Notes: generated by a model not told the origin, from the sequence alone. Counted from the first letter of the stretch, positions 1-6,145 are shown. The stretch: 12,529 bases of DNA from Spirochaetaceae bacterium (GCA_031258615.1 JAIRMP010000114.1:1-12529); one strand, 5' to 3'. A program made the numbers and translations.

Positions 1-12
1 TCTTGTCAGCAT
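1..12 (-). CDS. Start of an unidentified gene leaving the window
   Basis: On the minus strand, an ATG (complement of 10-12) follows a strong GGGAGGA ribosome binding site (complement of 16-22) with about 4-5 nt spacing. Only the first four codons (Met-Leu-Thr-Arg) are inside the window, so no product can be named. The gene is divergent from fliR, so the flagellar block to the right is not continued by fliQ on its left. The call rests on the ribosome binding site and start codon alone. Confidence 0.45.
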
Positions 13-337
13 AATTCCTCCCAAAGTTTTTGGCTTTTAGCAGAGTGTCGCATGAAATATACCAACGATGCAAGATATTTGTGGGTCAAGTTTAGTGCTT
101 GCGGCGGGGAGGCTCATTAAATCTCCTGGCTTTTCAAAATCACAGGATATTGGCGCTTATTGACGAAGATTATAAAAAAGCGCTGGATTCCTTTGGCCGG
201 CGGGATGACTTTTTTAACGCCATGCGCTTTTCCTTCCGCCGTTTCTTACACGAAAGTTGGCAGGATTTTATGATATTCATTATCGGTGATGAGCCGGATG
301 GTTAAACTTTAAATTGCTGAACCTGCCGGCCTGCGTC
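13..337. other. Region with no confident gene left of fliR
   Basis: This stretch separates the divergent gene start at position 12 from the candidate fliR promoter at 338. The only open frame of note is 99-305 on the plus strand, described separately. A plus-strand frame open from position 1 to the TAA at 118-120 has no visible ribosome binding site and lies over the leader of the minus-strand gene. I see no fliQ sequence, RNA gene or clear repeat here. It could be a decayed gene remnant plus the leader of the left gene. Confidence 0.4.
99..305 (+). CDS. Possible small hypothetical protein or gene fragment
   Basis: A 68-codon frame opens just after a TAG at 93-95. Its only usable start is a TTG at 99, with no good ribosome binding site (GGCGGGGAGG lies inside the frame, not before it). 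The peptide is rich in aromatic and basic residues (for example RRDDFFNAMRFSFRRFL) and matches no family I can recall. There is no membrane segment or signal peptide. It may be the C-terminal remnant of a longer broken gene, a small real gene, or chance. Confidence 0.2.
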   Translation: MRRGGSLNLLAFQNHRILALIDEDYKKALDSFGRRDDFFNAMRFSFRRFLHESWQDFMIFIIGDEPDG

Positions 338-367
338 TTTACAAGAGTTTGGTTCTTACTGTATTAT
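338..367 (+). promoter_or_regulatory. Candidate sigma70-type promoter for fliR
   Basis: TTTACA at 338-343 and TATTAT at 362-367 are separated by 18 nt, close to the bacterial housekeeping consensus. The predicted transcript would start near 374, about 11 nt before the small frame at 385 and 130 nt before fliR. This fits fliR being transcribed from its own promoter rather than from an upstream fliP/fliQ operon, which is missing here. Confidence 0.4.
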
Positions 368-384
368 ATGGATGGGTGGGGATC

Positions 385-504
385 ATGCTTACAAAATTGT
401 TTAGCTGGCAGGCCGCCGGAATAACGCTTTCCTTTTTTGGTCGCAAAGGCTGTCCGTTACGCGAAAATCCCCCGCGCTTTTGTTTTTGTGAGGAGACGTT
501 TTGA
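385..504 (+). CDS. Possible 39-residue leader peptide coupled to fliR
   Basis: An ATG at 385 opens a 39-codon frame whose TGA (502-504) overlaps the fliR ATG (504-506) as TGATG, a typical translational-coupling arrangement. A purine-rich GGGTGGGG (374-381) lies just upstream, somewhat close for a ribosome binding site. The peptide begins MLTKLFSW and has a Cys-Phe-Cys near its end. It does not resemble FliQ, which has about 89 residues and two membrane helices. It could be a leader peptide, the remnant of a former upstream gene, or chance. Confidence 0.3.
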   Translation: MLTKLFSWQAAGITLSFFGRKGCPLRENPPRFCFCEETF

Positions 505-1319
505 TGCTGGACGAATTGCTGCAAAACGCGCCGCTGTTTCTGCTTCTGTTTGCGCGTTCCATAGCGATGATAGAGGTCGCGCCGCTTCTGTCCTCGGAAT
601 CCGTGCCGCAGACCGCCAAGGTATCGCTGGCCCTGTTTGCCGCCTTCGCCGTCTTCCCGTCCGCTTCCGCCCAGGATGACTGGACGCTGCTGCCGGGCAT
701 GACGGACGGGGTTTTCAGCCTGGGATACGCGCTGCTGATAGCCGGCGAGGGGATCATCGGCATAATAATAGGTTTTTTTATCACGATAATCTTTGCCGCG
801 GCCTCCAGCGCCGGGCAGTTTTTTTCGCTGCAGATGGGCTTTGGCGCGTCCGAAACCTTTGACCCGCTCGCCCAGATAGAAAACCCGCTGATGGGCCAGT
901 TTCTTAACCTGGTAGCGATGCTTACATTCCTCGTGATGGGCGGTATGCAGAACATGTTCCTGGGCGGCTTTGCCGCTTCGGTAAAATCGTTAAATGTCGT
1001 GGAGCTTGTAAACGGCCGCGAAAATGTCGCATATATGCTGGCGGGCGGCCTTTCCCGCCTCTTTCTAAACGCGATCGTGATAAGCATGCCCATCCTCGGC
1101 ACGCTGTTTCTTACATCCCTGGCCACCGGCCTAATCTCCAAAGCGGCCCCGCAGATAAACATCCTTTCGGAAGGCTTCCCCATATCGATAAGCGTAGCGT
1201 TCATCCTGATCATGGCGACTCTGCCCTTCATGGTGGAAGCGCTGGGACGTGTACTGGAAAGCGGCTTCCGCTCATTGCAGGATTTATACATTCAGGTTGG
1301 AGGCGGCATAGTTGAATGA
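504..1319 (+). CDS. fliR: Flagellar export gate protein FliR
   Basis: FliR is a polytopic inner-membrane subunit of the FliP-FliQ-FliR gate of the flagellar type III secretion apparatus, through which rod, hook and filament subunits are exported. The 271-residue product has the usual FliR length and hydrophobic profile. Helices alternate with short loops, a GEGIIGIIIGFF helix lies near residue 80, and the late-family motif APQINILSEGFPISI sits near residue 220. I chose the ATG at 504 over the TTG at 501 because AGGAG at 491-495 lies 8 nt upstream. In treponemes fliR normally lies between fliQ and flhB and often overlaps flhB. Here fliQ is absent upstream, and a DinD-like gene separates fliR from flhB. 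The fliR stop (1317-1319) overlaps an ATG (ATGA, 1316-1319) that starts only a 14-codon frame, possibly the relic of a coupled downstream start. Confidence 0.95.
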   Translation: MLDELLQNAPLFLLLFARSIAMIEVAPLLSSESVPQTAKVSLALFAAFAVFPSASAQDDWTLLPGMTDGVFSLGYALLIAGEGIIGIIIGFFITIIFAAASSAGQFFSLQMGFGASETFDPLAQIENPLMGQFLNLVAMLTFLVMGGMQNMFLGGFAASVKSLNVVELVNGRENVAYMLAGGLSRLFLNAIVISMPILGTLFLTSLATGLISKAAPQINILSEGFPISISVAFILIMATLPFMVEALGRVLESGFRSLQDLYIQVGGGIVE

Positions 1320-1345
1320 CAAAAATATTTTTTATGGAGGAGGTT

Positions 1346-1377
1346 GTACCATTTTCGTGAGTCCACGAAAATGGTAC
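1346..1377. promoter_or_regulatory. Perfect 14-bp palindrome in the dinD-like leader
   Basis: Arms GTACCATTTTCGTG (1346-1359) and CACGAAAATGGTAC (1364-1377) are perfectly complementary around a 4-nt AGTC centre. The site lies 27 nt after the fliR stop and about 15-45 nt before a TATAAC (1391-1396) that could serve as a -10 element. It could therefore be an operator, or in RNA a hairpin that separates fliR from the downstream gene. There is no U-run after it, so a classical terminator is less likely. Its core is almost identical to a palindrome within the dinD-like coding region at 1630-1659. Confidence 0.6.
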
Positions 1378-1443
1378 GATCCTAACAGCATATAACAAAT
1401 GTTTATGAATTAAATTGGAGGTAAGATTACGAATAAACAGCGT

Positions 1444-2340
1444 ATGATATATTACAAAGCGGAATTTGACAGAATCGTTCACCTGATTGACGGTGAAAAC
1501 GGCGCGAAAATAGAAGTATGGTTTGCCCGTGAGCTTCAGGAAATTTTAGGATACAACCGCTGGGAAAATTTTATTTCCGCGGTTAAGCGCGCATTCGATT
1601 CATGCAAATCCCAGGGAGTCGAAGTAGACGACCATTTTTGTGAGGTCACGAAAATGGTCAGCCTTGGCAGCGGCAGCAAACGGGAAATCAACGACATCAT
1701 GCTTACACGTTACACCTGCTATTTAATCGCGCAAAACGGCGACCCCCAAAAAGAAGAAATCGCGTTTGCCCAGAGTTATTTCGCCATTCAAACACGCAAA
1801 ATAGAGCTAATCGAAGAGCGCCTGGATCTACTGTCGCGTCTTGAAACAAGAAACAAATTACGCGCCTCCGAAAAACAACTATCACAAAACATATATGAAC
1901 GCGGCGTTGACGAAAAAGGTTTCGCCCGAATCCGTTCAAAAGGAGACACAGCATTATTTGGCGGCATATCCACGGAATCAATGAAAAATAAATTAAACAT
2001 AAAATCAACGCGCCCTCTGGCCGATTTTTTACCAACGCTTACAATAGCCGCAAAAAATCTTTCCACAGAAATGACTAACTTTAATGTACGCGAAAAAGAT
2101 TTATACGGTGAGACTCCCATAACTACAGAGCATATCGAAAACAATACCACCGTACGCGAAATGTTAAAAAAACGCGGCATCAAACCGGAAGAGCTTCCCG
2201 CGGCCGGAGATATTGGACTTGTTCGACAACCCGGTTGGTTGTCTCACAGTCTTGCAGTTTTTCAGGCTTTCAGCCTTACAAAACTGTGTTTTTTAATGGA
2301 AGTGGGCGCGGAAACTGAAGTTTCCAAACAACTCTATTAA
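1444..2340 (+). CDS. DinD/BRO-N-like protein with altered C-terminus
   Basis: This resembles the DNA-damage-inducible protein D (DinD) family, which has an N-terminal BRO-N-like domain; E. coli DinD inhibits RecA filament activity. Matches include VWFARELQEILGYNRWENF (about residues 26-44), DDHFCEVTKMVSLGSGSKRE, the RYTCYLIAQNGDP stretch with AQSYFAIQTRK, and EMLKKRGIKPEELPA near residue 245. Residues after about 257 are not DinD-like. They come from a 120-bp insertion, and the true tail lies downstream in another frame. The strong GGAGGT (1417-1422) is too far from the ATG at 1444. It points to an ACG at 1429 or an ATT at 1426, which would add N-terminal residues (T/M)NKQR. The gene interrupts the fliR-flhB pair. 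I would treat it as a degraded accessory gene; whether the 298-residue product works is unknown. Confidence 0.8.
   Translation: MIYYKAEFDRIVHLIDGENGAKIEVWFARELQEILGYNRWENFISAVKRAFDSCKSQGVEVDDHFCEVTKMVSLGSGSKREINDIMLTRYTCYLIAQNGDPQKEEIAFAQSYFAIQTRKIELIEERLDLLSRLETRNKLRASEKQLSQNIYERGVDEKGFARIRSKGDTALFGGISTESMKNKLNIKSTRPLADFLPTLTIAAKNLSTEMTNFNVREKDLYGETPITTEHIENNTTVREMLKKRGIKPEELPAAGDIGLVRQPGWLSHSLAVFQAFSLTKLCFLMEVGAETEVSKQLY
1630..1659 (+). repeat. Near-perfect palindrome inside the dinD-like gene
   Basis: Arms 1630-1643 and 1646-1659 pair over 14 bp with one T-G wobble and a 2-nt centre. The stretch encodes the conserved DinD segment from Asp-His-Phe to Lys-Met-Val. Over a 26-nt core it differs from the leader palindrome (1346-1377) at only three positions. 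It could be simple constraint from the protein, or a second binding or pairing site. Confidence 0.55.
2215..2334. mobile_element. 120-bp MITE-like palindromic element in dinD 3' end
   Basis: The element is bounded by TATT direct repeats (2211-2214 and 2335-2338). Its ends form imperfect terminal inverted repeats (2216-2230 against the complement of 2320-2334, 11 of 15 matching). Inside are three hairpins: GACAACC/GGTTGTC (2225-2243), CACAGT/ACTGTG (2245-2288) enclosing AGGCT/AGCCT (2264-2276), and GGAAACT/AGTTTCC (2310-2325). It encodes no transposase. Removing the 120 bp plus one TATT joins GAT-ATT to AAA-AAA-CTT-GAA and restores the DinD tail KKLERRV in frame. This is the pattern left by a small non-autonomous element with 4-bp target duplication. 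Confidence 0.7.
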
Positions 2341-2425
2341 AAAACTTGAACGGCGCGTTGCCGGCGATGAAAAGAAAATCGAAAAAAATACTGAAAAATT
2401 ACCAATGGCGCCCAAAAAACGGTAA
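2336..2425 (+). pseudogene. Displaced C-terminal tail of the dinD-like gene
   Basis: Read from 2336 in the frame one base ahead of the upstream gene, the sequence gives IKKLERRVAGDEKKIEKNTE and continues LPMAPKKR to a TAA at 2423-2425. This Lys/Glu-rich tail is what DinD homologues have directly after their EELP(x)xxDI segment. The inserted element shifts the frame and supplies an early TAA at 2338-2340, so this part is no longer translated with the gene. The rebuilt protein would be about 285 residues from the ATG at 1444, close to E. coli DinD at 274. Confidence 0.7.
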
Positions 2426-2443
2426 ACGGTAAGGCTGTAAAAT

Positions 2444-3655
2444 ATGTTGGATTTTATGCGTAATTTTGTAATTGACGAATTGGGCGGCGCTTTACCGGCG
2501 CCGTTATACGACGCCGGTAAAGCGCGTGGCGGCTTGTGCTACGGCCTGCCGCCGCCTTTCATCGACTTGCAGTGGTTTGCCGCCGAGGACGAGGGACGCA
2601 CCGAGGAGCCGACCGAAACCAAGATTCGCAAGGCGCGCGAGGAAGAAGGCCGCGTGGCAAAGAGTCAGGACCTTATCGGGGCGATAGGGCTCTTAATTCC
2701 GGCGCTGGCAATTCTGTTTTTGGCTCCTTACCTGCTGCGTAACTGTATGGACATGGTAAAATTCTACTTTTCCAGGGCGGTAGAGCTTGATCCGGGCAGG
2801 GACAGGATAATCTTCGGCGTGTTTTTGTCGTACTTTGCGCGGCTTGCCCTCCCGCTGCTCGGCATCGCGCTTGCCGCCGCGCTGTTTTCCAACATAATCC
2901 AGGTGGGTTTCGTGTTTACGACAAAGCCGCTCGGCTTCAAGTTCGAGCGCGTCGTGCCGAATTTTGGAGCGTACTTTCGGAAAACACTGTTTTCCACGAA
3001 CAGCCTGTTCAACTTTTTCAAGTCCATCGTCAAGATGGCGATAGTGGGCGGCGTCGCGTTCTTTTTAATCCGCTCGGACATCGAAAAGCTGACCAATATG
3101 CAGAGCGCGGAGCTGTATTTATCCGTTACGACCGTAGCCGGTTTGGCGATAAGGCTGCTGGTATTTACCGGCCTGCTGTTGTTGCTCCTGTCGATACCGG
3201 ACTATATGTTCCAGCGGGCGCAGTTCCGCGAATCTTTAAAGATGTCGCGGCAGGAATTGATCGAGGAACGCAAACAGGACGAAGGCGACCCGCGCATCAA
3301 GCAGCGCCTCCGCCGCCGTATGCAGGAGCTTCTTGCCGTCAAAATACGCGAGGAACTGCCAAAGGCCGATGTCGTGATAACAAACCCGACACACTTTGCC
3401 GTGGCACTCCAGTACAACCGCAGCCTTGAAGGACCGCGCGTGCTTGTAAAAGGCGAGGACGAGCTTGCGTTACGGATCAAACGTCTTGCCGCCGAGTTAA
3501 ACGTGCCTGTAGTGGAAAACAAGCCGCTTGCCCGGGCGCTTTACGCGGAAGTTGAAATAGGCGATTATGTCCCGGTAAAGTACTGGGAGCTTATCGCCGA
3601 AATCTTAAAGCGCGTCAAAACGATGGACGAGTACCGCCGGCTTGCCGGCCTTTGA
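2444..3655 (+). CDS. flhB: Flagellar export switch protein FlhB
   Basis: FlhB works with FlhA and FliR in the inner membrane and switches the export apparatus from rod/hook to filament substrates through self-cleavage of its cytoplasmic domain. The 403-residue product has the spirochaetal DLQWFAAEDEGRTEEPTE segment (41-58), four membrane helices between about 78 and 255, and the conserved linker EGDPRIKQRLRRRMQE. The autocleavage motif NPTH is at 314-317, with the Asn314-Pro315 cleavage site intact. All expected functional parts are present. The first 38 residues form an unusual extension rich in Gly, Pro and Ala and coded partly by a perfect hairpin (2487-2525). The start at 2444 has only a weak GGTAAGG upstream, and the ATG at 2456 is an alternative. 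The 5' end may have been rebuilt when the dinD-like module landed. flhA does not follow. Confidence 0.93.
   Translation: MLDFMRNFVIDELGGALPAPLYDAGKARGGLCYGLPPPFIDLQWFAAEDEGRTEEPTETKIRKAREEEGRVAKSQDLIGAIGLLIPALAILFLAPYLLRNCMDMVKFYFSRAVELDPGRDRIIFGVFLSYFARLALPLLGIALAAALFSNIIQVGFVFTTKPLGFKFERVVPNFGAYFRKTLFSTNSLFNFFKSIVKMAIVGGVAFFLIRSDIEKLTNMQSAELYLSVTTVAGLAIRLLVFTGLLLLLLSIPDYMFQRAQFRESLKMSRQELIEERKQDEGDPRIKQRLRRRMQELLAVKIREELPKADVVITNPTHFAVALQYNRSLEGPRVLVKGEDELALRIKRLAAELNVPVVENKPLARALYAEVEIGDYVPVKYWELIAEILKRVKTMDEYRRLAGL
2487..2525 (+). repeat. 14-bp perfect inverted repeat at the flhB 5' end
   Basis: GCGCTTTACCGGCG (2487-2500) and CGCCGGTAAAGCGC (2512-2525) pair perfectly around an 11-nt loop. 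The hairpin starts 43 nt after the proposed flhB ATG and encodes residues about 15-28 of the extension that precedes the conserved FlhB N-terminus. In mRNA it would be very stable and could affect ribosome progress or start choice. It may also be an inserted palindromic repeat. Confidence 0.6.
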
Positions 3656-3707
3656 ATAGTGGAACTGCATAGCATGAGTTACCATTTAGCCACTTCGCTA
3701 TTCACTA

Positions 3708-3721
3708 CCCCCCCCCCCCCC
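3708..3721. repeat. C14 homopolymer between convergent genes
   Basis: Fourteen consecutive C residues lie 52 nt after the flhB stop and 24 nt beyond the stop of the minus-strand CHASE2 gene. Tracts this long are prone to slipped-strand length change. It lies in the 90-nt gap between two converging genes, so its length would not alter a reading frame. I see no clear terminator in the gap; a weak pairing of GAATAG (3652-3657) with a later CTATTC is the only structure. Confidence 0.85.
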
Positions 3722-3745
3722 ATGCTTTGGCTCTTGCGGCAAGGC

Positions 3746-6145
3746 TTATGTCCAGGTCGGCGGCGCGGCAAGCTGGTAGTACAATTCGACCTTTGCGCCC
3801 TCCGGCGCAAAGGTTTGCGGCGCGCGCTCCAGCAGCCCGGAATCTACATGGTCGCCGGCGGCCTTGCTTATCAGCGCGCTTGTTTTGCTGTTTTGCGCAA
3901 GCGTCGACAGGATGCGTGAACGGAAAACGGCGCTGCCCGTCGCTGTGTAACCGGCAAGCGGCGTGTAGCTGAACACACACTCGCCGTAGTCTATGCCAGC
4001 GTACAGGGCAGCGGACGGATAACAGGCCGGCAGCGCGTTTACCGCCTTGACCGCCCTTTCGACCGCGTTTTTTCCCGGCGCCGCGTCCCGGTTTTTGGAT
4101 TTATTCGCGGCCAGACGTTCCGGCGGCGAGCCAAAGGCGGCGCTTAGCGTCTCACCTTCGCAGCCTGTTATCACGGCCCCGGCTTTGATGAAAGCGGCGC
4201 TTACTTCGCTTCGGAATTGTTTCAGGGCCGCCGCGGATTTTTGCGGGTCTGTCCCGTTTTCCAGCGCTGCAAGCTCCGGGCAGCGCACAGACACGATGGC
4301 GGCCCTGCAACTCCTCTCCTTTCCGTCAACCAGGCCCCCGTTTCGCGCAGCGTTTTTCAGGTACGCTTCCGGGGCTATCGCGCCGCAGGCGCAACGCAGG
4401 TGTATTTCGGCCCGTTTTTTTATCGACACGGCGCATAACGAAGAGACGAGGGCTCCCACCGCCAGCGAGGCGCCGGGGATCAGCGGGTCTATCCACAGCC
4501 CGCTCGCCATGAAGTTGAACGAAAAGCCCGCTATGGTGAGGGCTGTCATCAGAACGGAAAAACAGAACGAGAGTGCAGGTCCCATGTGGGATACCGCGAA
4601 CAGCAGGAACATGACAACCACAATCGAGCTGAACAACGTTTGTTTGATGTTTGCGGGAATCGTATAGTTTCCGGTTATGACGCTGTTTGCGAACATGGCC
4701 GAAAGCTCCGTGTCGCGTGAGAGCGGCCCCAAAATACAGAACGAACCGTCCAACTCCGCTTTAAGCTTTTCGCGCTGCCCGGCAAGGTCCCTGTACAGTT
4801 CCATCGCGGTGTTAAACATTTCCAACTGTTCGTTAAGCAGGACGGCAAGCCTTGCCCGGCCTGCCTCGTCAAGGTTTTCCTCCTCCTCCAGGCTGTGGAA
4901 CGAAGAAGTTATTTTTGCCCCCGCGCCGTCCGTCACGTCAAAAAATTTATCAAGGGAAGCGTAGTAAGAGGCGCGCATATACTTCCAGCTTTCTTTCAAT
5001 TCGGGCATGGGATTTTCCAGCAGCGTTTCACGGAGACGCAGGGCCTGTTCGTACAGGAAGGGCGGGTAGTTTTCCATCGAGATGTCCGCGTACCGGGCAA
5101 GCTCCGGGGCCTCGTCCAGCAGTTGGTACAACATTCTGTCCGCTTCGGCATATTCAAGAAACAGGGAAAGCTCTATTTTTCTGAACGCCTGCCTGTCGCC
5201 TGAGGGAACGCCAAACAGCAGGGCCGCGTTGCCGTCAAGCATAAAAGTTTGGCCGCCCCCGCCGCCATTTGAGTCAGCCGGGCCAAGTTCAAGGATGAAG
5301 CCGTCGTCCGTCGCCCTGATTTCGGATTTTTGATACCGCTTTTTTAACGCGCTGTAGGCGGCGTACTCATACTCCTGGCCGCCTTCGACGCTTAGCACCG
5401 GCGCTATGCGGCGGATTTTCCCGTCCGAATCGGGAGGCGGGCGCGAGTACACGGGGACGTACAGCCGGTTTAGCGGGGGCGGCGAGATGCCGCCCGGCCT
5501 TATCACATCGACAAGCAGGTCGCCGGGTATGAACACAGATCCCAACACGGCGGACGCGCCCTCCAACTGCGCCGCCTGCTCCTCATCCCCCTGCGCCGTG
5601 GCGGAAAGCAGCCGGTTCTTGCCCTGCTCGGTGAGCCTTATCACGTCGTCAACATAGCGGGCCGCGTCCTGAGGCGTTACGGAGCCTAGCCTGATCCCGT
5701 CAAACAGATTCTTTATGTTCGATTCGATGATGTTGAACTCGTCGTCAAACCGGTAAACCAACTCCGCCTCGCCCAGGCTGTGCCCGCTTGAAACGCCGAG
5801 TACCGGCGTTTCAAGCAGCAGCGAGGCGGCATCCATCTCTGTCAGCGTCATTATCAGCGCGAAGGCGGTAGAAGCCGCGATAAGGTTTTCTGTCCCGGCG
5901 CCGCTTTCTATAAGCAGAATTTCTCGCGCCGCTGACCGACCGCCGGGGGCGTTATCCGCGCCACCTTGGGCATCCTTTCCGGGCAGGCGGACGGCTTCCA
6001 GGCGCGGGCGTACTTCCACGAGGAAATCGTATTGCGGACCGAGCCGGGGCGTATGCAAAAAGTATATTGCCAGGTAAAGGGTAACTAACGCTACAGACGC
6101 TGAGGCCGCAAAACGGCGCAGCGCGATTTTTCCTGTCAGAACCAT
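3746..6145 (-). CDS. CHASE2-type sensor with degenerate cyclase domain
   Basis: A 799-residue membrane protein. An N-terminal helix (about 13-31) is followed by a large extracytoplasmic CHASE2-like region with the YDFLVEVRPRLE signature. Three helices follow at about 503-520, 524-546 and 552-574, then a cytoplasmic class III adenylate/guanylate cyclase-like domain (about 612-780). The cyclase fold is recognisable from AAFGSPPE, AGIDYGECVF and YTATGSAVF. The usual metal-binding Asp in F-x-D-I is replaced in AIVSVRCPEL, the second Asp (I-G-D-A) is Glu or lost in CEGETLSA, and the transition-state Asn is absent. It is therefore probably a non-catalytic sensor or scaffold. I prefer the ATG at 6145 to the TTG at 6187 because the signal-anchor follows directly; neither has a strong ribosome binding site. 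It is the last gene of the phosphoribosyltransferase-rnhB operon. Confidence 0.75.
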   Translation of the reverse strand: MVLTGKIALRRFAASASVALVTLYLAIYFLHTPRLGPQYDFLVEVRPRLEAVRLPGKDAQGGADNAPGGRSAAREILLIESGAGTENLIAASTAFALIMTLTEMDAASLLLETPVLGVSSGHSLGEAELVYRFDDEFNIIESNIKNLFDGIRLGSVTPQDAARYVDDVIRLTEQGKNRLLSATAQGDEEQAAQLEGASAVLGSVFIPGDLLVDVIRPGGISPPPLNRLYVPVYSRPPPDSDGKIRRIAPVLSVEGGQEYEYAAYSALKKRYQKSEIRATDDGFILELGPADSNGGGGGQTFMLDGNAALLFGVPSGDRQAFRKIELSLFLEYAEADRMLYQLLDEAPELARYADISMENYPPFLYEQALRLRETLLENPMPELKESWKYMRASYYASLDKFFDVTDGAGAKITSSFHSLEEEENLDEAGRARLAVLLNEQLEMFNTAMELYRDLAGQREKLKAELDGSFCILGPLSRDTELSAMFANSVITGNYTIPANIKQTLFSSIVVVMFLLFAVSHMGPALSFCFSVLMTALTIAGFSFNFMASGLWIDPLIPGASLAVGALVSSLCAVSIKKRAEIHLRCACGAIAPEAYLKNAARNGGLVDGKERSCRAAIVSVRCPELAALENGTDPQKSAAALKQFRSEVSAAFIKAGAVITGCEGETLSAAFGSPPERLAANKSKNRDAAPGKNAVERAVKAVNALPACYPSAALYAGIDYGECVFSYTPLAGYTATGSAVFRSRILSTLAQNSKTSALISKAAGDHVDSGLLERAPQTFAPEGAKVELYYQLAAPPTWT
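5786..5816. repeat. 13-bp perfect inverted repeat in the CHASE2 gene
   Basis: GCTTGAAACGCCG (5786-5798) and CGGCGTTTCAAGC (5804-5816) pair perfectly around AGTAC. On the minus strand it codes for part of LLETPVLGVSSG in the CHASE2-like region. It might be chance, a coding-region hairpin, or a palindromic repeat carried in frame. Confidence 0.5.

Noticed and set aside
1..120. Plus-strand frame open from the left edge to a TAA at 118-120
   Set aside because: It runs against the strong minus-strand ribosome binding site and start at position 12, and the peptide is unremarkable.
401..1291. Long minus-strand open frame opposite fliR
   Set aside because: It is the reverse shadow of fliR, a clear family member with a good ribosome binding site. 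The antisense translation is low-complexity and matches nothing.
1346..1377. Leader palindrome as a rho-independent terminator for fliR
   Set aside because: The stem is moderately AT-rich and no U-run follows it. Its similarity to the palindrome within the dinD-like gene suggests another role.
3652..3703. Possible terminator after flhB
   Set aside because: The only pairing (GAATAG/CTATTC with AGTGG/CCACT) is weak, has a large loop and lacks a T-run.
4047..4667. Plus-strand frame of 206 codons opposite the CHASE2 gene
   Set aside because: It is a GC-rich shadow of the cyclase-like and membrane region on the other strand, with no ribosome binding site or family match.
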